From Elmis aenea (taxonomy: Eukaryota > Arthropoda > Insecta > Coleoptera > Elmidae): a DNA stretch of 64,000 nt. The DNA lies in assembly GCA_947652605.1 (NCBI GenBank), contig OX393579.1, positions 49,854,970 through 49,918,969 on the forward strand. The letters are read 5' to 3'. Below the pieces are notes generated by a model. That model was not told the origin of the DNA. It worked only from the letters and a program-made list of their open reading frames with translations, and searched no databases. Shown one piece after another: positions 21,891 to 32,300 of the stretch; within the stretch, counting starts at the first letter, position 1; each line of letters starts with the position of its first letter. The position numbers and the translations under genes were made by a program.

Positions 21891-22064
21891 TGTAAATACT
21901 TGATAATATAATAGCAAGTTGACACATTATAAAATGCCCTTAAAAATATCTGAACAAATAGAGAATATTTCACCTGTAATTAAATAAAATAATCTATACG
22001 TAATTTTATTCCAATGAAATTGATTTTAGGACGTAAACAATCAAAAACCCACAACTTCAAACAA
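21891..22064 (+). repeat. ~175-bp direct repeat, copy 2
   Basis: Matches 20399-20580 in the same orientation, with small deletions (GGAG lost near 21918) and substitutions. Sequence after the two copies is different, so this is not a simple extended tandem duplication. Confidence 0.85.
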
Positions 22065-22948
22065 ATAATTTCATGAACAAGTGACAAAAACATACATTTC
22101 CATCATACAAATGCTTTACCCACTTTTAAATTCCTCTAAATGGTGCATGTAGGCCTTAGTTATCCAATAAATATCATTAGCACACTTAAAATTATTAAAT
22201 TGCAATGTAAAAAACACGTTTTTAGCTTTTAAGGTTATTTGACGTTTTAAACGTCAAACTGACAGTTCGAACATATTCAAATATGACCGCCGACGCGGTT
22301 ACCATGGTAATTAAAAAAAGTGGGCGGAGTTAGCTATAATTACCATGGTGATTATAAATATGGGAGGTGCTTAGAGATAGCGCGCGAATTTTTCATATTC
22401 AAATGGATGTGTTAAATACAGGAGTAGTTCTTTTTAAATGTTTTTGTGCTCTATTATGTTTCATAATAGCTTTTTTAGTAATGTAATGTGTTTTTATTAT
22501 AAAAGCTATGCAATCAAAACAAACTTAACATCTTTCCACATTTTTTAAAATGTAAAACCATTAGTACAAAACGAAGTATGTGATTAATATGATTAATATT
22601 TGATAGGAGTATTTAATAACGATAAAACGATATAATTAATTTATTAGATTAATAGACTTTTTGGTCTTTCAAAAAAAAAACCTGCATTATAAACTATTTT
22701 TTTTTTAACGGTTTACAATTTTTTTAAATTGATTTTTGCCGAAGGAAATTATAGCAAACAGGAAGCCTTTGAACAAATATGTTATGTAATTTTACTCCCT
22801 CGTTGCTGACGTCAAGTTTGTTCACTTTATCTAGTTGGTAATCGATATTTGTTTTAAAATTGTGCAGTTGGTAGTGTATCACATATAATTTTGTAATTTG
22901 ACAAATGTTTTTGTTTGAATTTACATCAATAGATAAGGATGTTGTGAT
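22065..22948. promoter_or_regulatory. 5' flank of Ipp, with two palindromic sites
   Basis: No coding or transposon is recognised. 22238-22258 is a 21-nt perfect palindrome (TTTGACGTTT-T-AAACGTCAAA). 22280-22360 has two copies of TTACCATGGTAAT-like sequence around GTGGGCGGAG. TGACGTCA, a full CRE/ATF site, is at 22807-22814, about 145 nt upstream of the presumed start. Binding is inferred from consensus only. Confidence 0.4.
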
Positions 22949-22953
22949 TCAGT
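22949..22953 (+). promoter_or_regulatory. Ipp: possible initiator (TCAGT) of Ipp
   Basis: TCAGTGCAG fits the arthropod initiator consensus, 170 nt upstream of the ATG at 23123, downstream of the CRE-like site. No TATA box is obvious. Confidence 0.35.
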
Positions 22954-23122
22954 GCAGTTTCCTCTTAGCTTATAGTTTAGTGGAATTACTATCAGCCACA
23001 GTGGAAAATGTAGACTTGTTGGACTGTACGTAGGTGTTACAAGGTTTGCTGTCTAATAAAGGTGTGTCTTAATGCACTACAGCAATTTGATGCCTAATTA
23101 GTTGTGCAAATTAACAAGACCT

Positions 23123-23344
23123 ATGAGGTTTTTGATGGATTTTATTATGCCACCTTTAAAGAGTTTGAAGCACATGAACGATGTATCACCATCGCAAAAT
23201 AATAATTACATGCCTTTACCGGGTACATCACAAAATTACACAAGTTGTAATTATGTACCCAAGTTACTTAACAACTTAAGCTTATTACGAACTAACTCGA
23301 CGTTATGTGATGTAGAAATTATCGCAGGAAACCACATAGTCAAA
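23123..23344 (+). CDS. Ipp: Ipp exon 1 (N-terminus and start of BTB)
   Basis: The first ATG after an in-frame TAG (23099-23101) is 23123; further in-frame ATGs at residues 5 and 9 are alternatives. It ends CDVEIIAGNHIVK in phase 0 at a GTAAGG donor. Confidence 0.85.
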
Positions 23345-26300
23345 GTAAGGTTGCCGTTATCCGACCGAATTCATCGAGTAATCGTCAGTTTTTTTTCAGG
23401 CACATCGAGTCGTTTTAGCAGCGAGTAGCCCATACTTCAACGCGATGTTCACGGGAGATTTGTGCGAAAAAGATAAAAGATCTGTGGAACTTCACGCGAT
23501 ACCACCACACCTTTTGAACATTTTAATCGATTTTATTTATAGTGGTGAAATATCTATTGATCAAAATAATGTCCAAGAACTAATGGCTGTGGCAGATATG
23601 CTAGAACTCGACGATCTTAAAATAAGTTGTTCTGAATACTTATTGAAAGAATTACATTCTGTTAATGCTATAGGAATTTATAGGTAAGATAAATCACTCT
23701 GTTAATTTTATTTTGGTATATTTATTGCTTAATCATTTATTAATTGGAATTATTTGCTAATAAATCTTAACTTTCAGTGTTTGTTAACTATTAAGTTGTT
23801 ATTTTAGTAAATTAATTATAGGTTTGCTGAATTGCATAACTGTGAAAAGTTAAAACATGAAGCTGTACAATATATCAACAATCATTTTCCACAAATTTGT
23901 AACGAAGATGAAATATACGAATTACCTAAGGATCAAATAATTAAATTTTTATCTTCTGAGTATCTGCTAGTCGATTCAGAATTCCAAGTGTTCCAAACCG
24001 CCGTAAGATGGATAATGCAGGACGTACTAAAGCGGAGACAATATGTTTTTGAAATATTAAAATACGTCAGATTGCCACTGTTATCTTTTGGTAAGTTTTT
24101 TTTTTTGCTGCTATTGAATTTTGGGAAATTGCCATTATAGACCGATATTGTTGATGCACTGGTTGTTATTTGTTTGTAATATTTTTTACAGGATTACTAG
24201 AACGAGCCATCACAGAATGCAACGACAGTAGTTTAAGGGTCGCTTTAAAATCTGTACATAACGATTTAGTTAATAAGAAAGGATGTTTAGTGCCCTTAAA
24301 TGTTCATCCTCGTCTGTGCGCTAAGAAACATATTTTTGTTATTGGAGGCTCTAAACGAGAACTACAAAATGTTTTAAATCGACCATTCGAATGTAATTAT
24401 ATTTCTATTGAGAGATTCGACACTTTTAAAGGGTGAGTAAGCTTAGTATTTTTTCTGTTGTATGCTATGTGATTATTTTTTTTAAATGTAGCTTGTGCTT
24501 GATTTTTTGTGTGTACTTTTTTCTTAAAAAAAATTACACACTGATTTAAGTCTAGTTTTCCCAATGTACAGGGTGGTCCAAATTCGATAAGATATCTCGC
24601 TTAATAGTCGAGATAGGACAACGGCTAAATTACCAAAATTGTGCAGTTTTTTTGGGGCAAACTCAGAACCGTTTTCAAAAATATTCTATCATTTCCGGTT
24701 TTTAAGTTATTGAAAAAAAAACTGTTTTTTCGCCATATTTATTGTGTCATATCTCCGTTATTGTTGTAAATATCAAATAAATTTGTTAAGAGTGTTTTGG
24801 ATATTTTTATGTACAATTTGATGGTGCTAAAATAAAATTTTTTTTGCTCGCCCCTAAATAGTTATGGCCAGGGCCGATGATAGGGGGGAGCAGGGGGGCT
24901 CCGAGCCCCGGGCCCGGGAGTAATTTAAGTGCCCGGGAGTCCACAGGGGCTCGAATATTATACCACAATTGTTTTTTATTAACAAAATTTTCAAATAATA
25001 TACTTTACTTGAGGCCCATGAAAAATTTTTCCCCGGACCCGACGACGTCTCTCGACGCCTCTGGTTATGGCACAAACTTACCTTTTCTTAAATGGAAGCT
25101 ATAGTTGGCTATGACCAATTTTAATTCCTTATTTTTTCTCATTTCAAAATTATAAGGGTTCATGAATTTATTTTCAATAATACGCAAGTTGCAGAGGTTT
25201 TTCATTATTTAAAAAAAATAAAAATAGGTAAAAACAAAAAGTAGGCTGTGAAAAAAAAACAAGATTTGAACAAAAGGTAAACAATAATATAGTCAGAATC
25301 AGCAGTTTTGTAACAAATATGAATACGATTTTATTGTAACTAATTTAGGGTTGAGCAAAATTAGATTTTTATATAAAAAAAATTAAAAATCCGTGATGTT
25401 TTTGTTTTTGTAAGAAACTTGACTATTTTCCCTTTGTACAACTAATTTATTAATTTTTTTAAAATTTAAATCAATGATTTTTGATTTCTGCAATAAAAAT
25501 CAACTGATAGTTACAATCAGGGCTAGAAACCGAAAAAAATTTTGGTTAACGGTTAACCGAATTCAAGAACTTTATTTTTATAACGGTTTCTGTTGAAAAA
25601 CCGGTTTTTTCCGTAAAAAACCGGTTTTGAAATAACCGGTTAATTTAACCGGTTTTTAACATTATTCAGATTTGGAATGCAAAGTATCAAAAGATATTAT
25701 CTATTTATAATTTTATAATATATGTACAATCAAGCATTCAGTAATTACTTTTGGTAAACTAATCACATTTAATACAGATTTTGTATTTTTTCAAAATAAT
25801 TTTTATTAAAAAGAGATGTTTAAAAAACCGGTTTTTTATTATTTTGGTTAAAGGTTACCGTTTTTTTTGCCTTTAAAAATAACGGTTTCGGTTTCGGTTA
25901 AAAATCACAATTTTGGACAAAAAATAAAGGTTAACCGGTTTTTTAAACCGGTTTAAAAAACCGGTTTCATGCCCTGGTTACAATTAAATCGTATTCATAT
26001 TTTTTTACATAACTGTTAATTCTGACTACATTATTGTTTATCATTTGTTCAAATCTTGTTTTTTTTCACAGCCTACTTTTTGTTTTTACCCATGTTTATT
26101 TTTAAAAAATAATGAAAAACCTCTGCAACTTGCGTATTATTGAAAATAAATTCATGAACCGTTATATTTTTGAAATGAGAAAAAATAAGGAATTTAAATT
26201 GGTCATAGCTAGGGATTGTAATACCGGTAAACCGGTTTACCGGTTTACCGGTAAATCGCAAAAAAGGCTCTTCAAATTTTACCGGTAATTTGCCAATTTT

Positions 26301-29300
26301 TTACCGGTAATTCCGGTAATTTTACAATATTTTTCCAATAATGATAAAAATCTAAATCAAATAATCAAAAAAGAATATTGACTTATTTTCAAGGAGAAAA
26401 AATAAGGGGAAAATAGATACAAATGGAATATGATTGTTTACTCACTTCTCTGTCAAATATCTCGCACGGTAATTTATAAATAAATATCTGACTATCGTCT
26501 TCTTATGTCAAACTAAGTCTACAAAACATTTTTCTTTTGGCGTTTTTGTGTATTCGCAACAATAACGGAGATAATTAAGTTTAAAAATTTTGATCGATTT
26601 CGGTTTTTCCGTTAAATCACGCAAGCCATGGAATTTTTAAACAAAACAAGATCTTGTTTAAAATACACTCCTAAATAGCTAACTTTTGTCCCATTTAACC
26701 AACCTTGTGTATTCATTATTTACGGAGATAGCAATAGTGTCCCATGGAAAAGAACACCCTGTGTACTCTTATTTTATATTGAATTATATTATTATTATTA
26801 CATAAAAAAATTTACGTTGATGGCTCTTAACTGATATATTGTATGAAACTTATTGTGATAGTTTAGGCTTCAACTATCCCAATCAGTTACATACTAAATA
26901 AATATATATTTTTTTAATATGGTTTTCGGAGTTTATCCGCGTAATATTTAAATTGGCTCGACGTTTCGGCAAGCTCTCCCTATAGGGATACGCGGATAAA
27001 CTCCGAAAATTATATTAAAAATGTTAGTAACCGCGAAAATAAAAAAAAAAAACAATTATATCTATATGCAATATATGTACATATAATATTATGATTTACC
27101 GGTAAATTACCGGTAAACCGGTTTTGGTTGAAAATTTTACCGAATTACCGGTAATTCAAAAAGTCGGTAAATTTACAATCCCTAGTCATAGCCGACTATA
27201 GCTTTCATTTAAAAAAAGGTAAATTTCTGTCATAACTTTTTAACGGCGAGGGTAAACATTTTTTTTCCCGATATTTACAACAATAAGGGAGATATGAAAC
27301 ATTATAAATATAACAAAAAAACAATTTTTCGCTAATAACTCAAAAACCGGAAATGATGGGGTATTTTTGAAAACGGTTCTGAGTTTGTCTGAAAATACGG
27401 CACATTTTTGGTAATTTAACCGTTTCTCTATCTTGAATATTAAGCGAGATACCCATGTAATCCCATCGAATATGGACCACCCTGTATGTTAAGTAATTGT
27501 TTTAATAGATGTTCTCACGTTAATAATATTTTCATTTGTTTTCCTTACATCAAAAGTTCACGGTACTAATTTATTGTTTTGTTTTTATATTAAGTGAATT
27601 TTATAACACAGCCAAAATAACTTTATAAGAGTATCTTTCCGTATGAAAAAAAAGCTCTTAATGTTTAAATCTGGTTCATGGTAAAAAAAAGTCAATAGTT
27701 CAAATAAAATTGCACGAGACATTGATCTGTTGTCAATGATTAATGCTGTTAATTTCTTGTTTATGTCTGATAATGTTATTTATTATTAGTCTACCAGTAA
27801 AACATTAACTTTATTTATTTTTATCTAAGAGTCTTTGCATTAAGTAAAAAATTAATTAATCTTAACCTATTTAAAGCCGATATAACTTATGAAATGAATA
27901 GGAATTATCATTGCCCAAATCACTAACATGCGCAATTTATTTGTGCTCGACCTCTTTTACATATTTAGCTATCTTTTTTTTTGTTCCTTGCTGATTGTCA
28001 TGTTTAAATAATTTCCTATATACCGGGTGAGGCATCACTTATGACACCCCCACTTATTTGGTTATTGGAAAGAATTATCAAAAAAAGTTTTAAATAAAAG
28101 TTGTTTGATACAGTATTTCCCAAAATATTATGTCAAATTTTTGTTTTTTTAGTAGTATAGGCACCATATTTGTTTTTTTTAAATGGCACCATACATCTTT
28201 TTTTACACGGTTTGAAAGACATTTTATTTCTCTTTTCAACGCACTAAAACTTTTATACCTTTACATAACAAAATGTTTAAGAAAATCGCAAAAGAACAAT
28301 TTTCTTTTAAAAGCGTACAGTACCTATTAATTAATTTACATTAGTAGGCTTTGAAAATGATACAAAATGGTAAAAGATTTAAAAAAAAATTAATTCGGTC
28401 ACAACGGTTAACACAAAACTACTGTAATACATTTTTTTAATACATGTAATACATTTCTTCCATTGTAATCTTCATTATCCCCTGATATCTTCTGTCGCAT
28501 CTTACATTTGTTACTTCCTATCTTTAGTTTATTTCATCTGTCTCCACTAGTTATTTAAAGTATTGTCTTCATCTTTCCATTGTTTTTTCCTCATCCTCAT
28601 CAAAAAAAAAACATGTTCTCTTTAAAAGAGACCTGTTGGCAACCCTACTAAACGGTATTATTTCCAATGTCCTTCATGTCTGTTATATTTTAATCTCTGA
28701 GAATTAGATTAATGCACGTATTTTTTAACAGGGAGTGGTGTAAAGCACCCAGTATGAGCCTTAGTCGAATAGTACCGGGTGTGGCATCTCTGAACGGTCG
28801 AATATATGTTGTTGGAGGTGAGCACGGGTCCAACAGCCTGGCCTGTGGTGAATGTTACGATCCACAGGAAAATGCTTGGTCACAGATAGCCAGTATGATA
28901 ATACCTCGTTGCGAGTTTGGTCTGTGTGCTTTAAACGGGTACTTGTACGCGATGGGCGGATGGGTCGGTGGAGATATAGGCGGTACCATCGAACGATACG
29001 ATGCCCAGCTGGATGTATGGAGCCTTATAGGAAATCTTCCCTTGCCACGGTTTAGCATGGGAGTAGTTTCATATGAAGGTAATAAATAAAATAATGGCTA
29101 GAAATTTGGAAACTTTCGGATTGAAACTTTCAAAATTTTTAAATTTATTTTTTGTTTTGATAGCCTATTGTTTTAATTAATTTATTTAATTGTATGTCAG
29201 GGTTAATTTATATGGTTGGAGGATGTACAGAATATCAAAGATACCTACACGATCTACTGTGTTACAATCCAATGACGGGAGAATGGAACTCTTTGCCACC

Positions 29301-32300
29301 CATGGCCATTGCTCGATCTCAGATGGGCGTTGCTGTACTGGATGATCACTTGTATGTCGTTGGAGGCAACAATAGAGACCAAATGCTTAATTCAGTGGAA
29401 AAATACTCATTTAAAAAGGTATGTAGTCATAATAAATGATGATATTGTTGACAAGTTGGTGTTAGTGTGAGTTGCTTTTGTTTAAACAAATGAACATTAA
29501 AACACTTGCTTTTGTTTAAACAAATGAACATTAAAACACTTGCTTTTGTTTAAACAAATGAACATTAATACACTTGCTTTTGTTTTTTTTTAATGCTTAT
29601 CTTTACCAAGTACTAACTAGATGGAATTACCTGAATATCTCTATTATCTAAAATAGAAAAATTATGAAATAATTAAATGAGTGCAATTTCTAAAGACAAA
29701 TTCAAAACCATTTACAAAAATTTTGGTTTTGAGAAATTATTGAAAAATTATTTTTTGCTTTTAATAAATGTCCAAAGTCACTTGATAGGTTTTTGATTTA
29801 CCTTTATGCATGGAATTCGATGACGACAATGTAATTTTCAAGTTATAATGCAAATGTAATTTTTTTAAAAGGCAATCATAGTCGATTTCGATTCTTTAAA
29901 ATGTCTATTTTTTGGTTTGATATATAGGGTGGACCAAATTCGAATGTTTTTACCTTAATAGTTAGCGAAAATCTGATATTGTTTTCTTGGGTTATTTTTT
30001 CGAGATAAACACGCCTGTGTTATTAGATTTCTAATATCACTTTCCATTTTGGCACTACAGATGAAAAATTAAATTTTAACGTTTTTGGAAATTAACTAAA
30101 ACTTCTTTTTTATAAAAACTTAACTAAATGTTATACAGGTTTTTTATAAACCATTTTATGCTTAATTTAATTTTTTAAAATTCTTTTGAATGACCTTGAC
30201 TTACGAGATACGAAGTTTAGTTAATTTTTTTTTAATGGAAAGTCTAGTAGGCCTTGTACTTTATGTAAAAGAGCGTTTTTTTAGCTTTTTAAAAATGTAC
30301 AGTTCGATATGTGTTGCAAAAAATAACTGAGATAGGGCTAATATTGTGAACATTTTATTATCATACTTTGCCATTGTTTCATAAACAAGTGATGTTACAA
30401 GAAATAAACAACTAAAAGTCAAATCCAAGCAAATTTTCAAACTTTTAAGCAAATTCGTTTATTTTTTTGTATTTTATAACTGTTTATTGTGGTATTTTGA
30501 ACATAACTAAATTTGAACACTGAAAAGTTTACATTGTAATTGGTAAAAACTTAGCGGCTACTGCAGAATTAACTTGGAGATGACATTCAGTTGTTTTTTA
30601 ATTGCGTATGTCACTTGTTTACGAAATCATGGCAAACTATAATAACGAAATTTTTACAAAGTTACCCATAACTCGGTTATTTTTTGTAACAAATATACAA
30701 AACTATATCTTTTTGAAAAGCTAAACAAATACTCTTATATTATAAAGTCATGGCCCACTAGACTTTCCATTTAAAAAAAAGTTTACTTCATATCTTAAGC
30801 CAAGATTGTTAAAAAGAAAGTTAATACATTTTTCAATTAAGCATAAAAGTATTTATAAACAACCTGTATAACATTTAGTTCTATTTTTATAAATAAAGAA
30901 GTAACAGTAAATTTTCAAAAACAATTTAATTCATTTTCCAACTGTAGTGCCTAAATGGAAAGTGTTATAAAAGTTCTGATAACACAGTATGTTTATCTAA
31001 GGAAGAAAAAAAAACCAAGAGACCAATATCATATTTTCGCTAACCATAATGGTAACTCAGATACTCCATTAAACATTAGAATTTAGTACACCCTCTACAG
31101 GGCTTTGACTTAAATCGAAAGCTTACTTTTTGTGCTTTTCAAAAATATATAATTTGTTTACGGCAATGAATTCCTTTCAAAAAAATAAATCGAGACTGCG
31201 TACTTAGTTTTTTTCTATCTCTGATAATAACCGAGATACCCTCCCTGTATGGGCATCGAAAATAGGCCACCCTGTACATAGAAGAGTATGTTTTGAGAAT
31301 AAAACCGTAGAGAAGTTACTATTTACCACTATTTGTACTCATACACACATCTACTCTCAATTTCGGTTGATTAAACACACTTTCCGTGCAAGTGGCGCAC
31401 GTTACGTCAATAAAAAAGATAAAATTCAAAATTTTTCAACAATTTAATCATCGTAATCAGCATAAAATGATAAAACAATTGCATTTACTTCATTTTAGAT
31501 ACATTTCCACATGCTGTTTTATTATTAAGCTCATAAAAACGTGTTTATCAAGCATGTGCTGAGAGTAAATCGGCAGAAGCCTGCGGTAACACCTAAATTG
31601 ATGATTTCATATTTATCTAGAAGTTTTCCTGATGTATTTTAACTGCTATAGACATATATTAACGCGTTTAATCATCCCTGCACAACGAATTTGCGTAATT
31701 TTTCTTAATTATCGCGCTATACTAAAAAAACAAGAATTTTCTGTGACATAACCTATTTGACGCTGGCAATTTTTTCAGCATATACAGCAAATTATGAATG
31801 AAAACGTTAAAATTACACCAAAACAAGTTCATTGGAAATAGATTTAATAATTTTGAACATGTATTTCGGCTTTAAAAAGATTTTTTTTACTTCGCTTTGA
31901 CAGATGGTATTCGTTAGGTAACTTTACAGTAGCTGTGCAAAATGCAATGAATTTAATGCTATGTAATGATTGATGTGGCATAATTTTAAATGTATTTCAA
32001 GCTGAAATTGATCAGATATGTAGGGTGTCCATACGTCCCGGTTTTCCCGGATTTGTCCCGGTTTTATCCCCCTTGTCCCGGTGTCCCGATATATTTTTTC
32101 GGGACAGCTAATTGTCCCGGTAATGTTAACCACTCATTATCAGCACCTTATAAGTATGGAATTTTTCATTTTGCACGTTGCGTGAGGCGCGATAAAGATC
32201 GAGGCTGTGATACAGAAACTGATCTAGAGCATGCGTATTATTTTGTACCTGTCATTTTGGGATTTTTTTATTTCATAATTCATACTGAAATACAGGGTGT

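Larger units (their letters stand above)
24569..27484. mobile_element. palindromic CAGGGTGGTCC MITE, copy 3, carrying three nested hATs
   Basis: CAGGGTGGTCCAAATTCGAT at the left and its near inverse at the right, with TA on both sides (24567-24568, 27485-27486). Removing the three nested hATs leaves about 1.26 kb whose arms pair (the AAGATTTGAACAAAAGGTAA stretch at ~25262 and its inverse near 26040). It lies in Ipp intron 4. The outer arms share text with 175-780 and 6900-7504. Confidence 0.85.

Noticed and set aside
20399..22064. LTR retrotransposon (direct repeats around an RT)
   Set aside because: The RT is of the non-LTR type. There is no protease, integrase, primer-binding site or TG...CA ends, and the outer flanks lack a 4-6-bp duplication.
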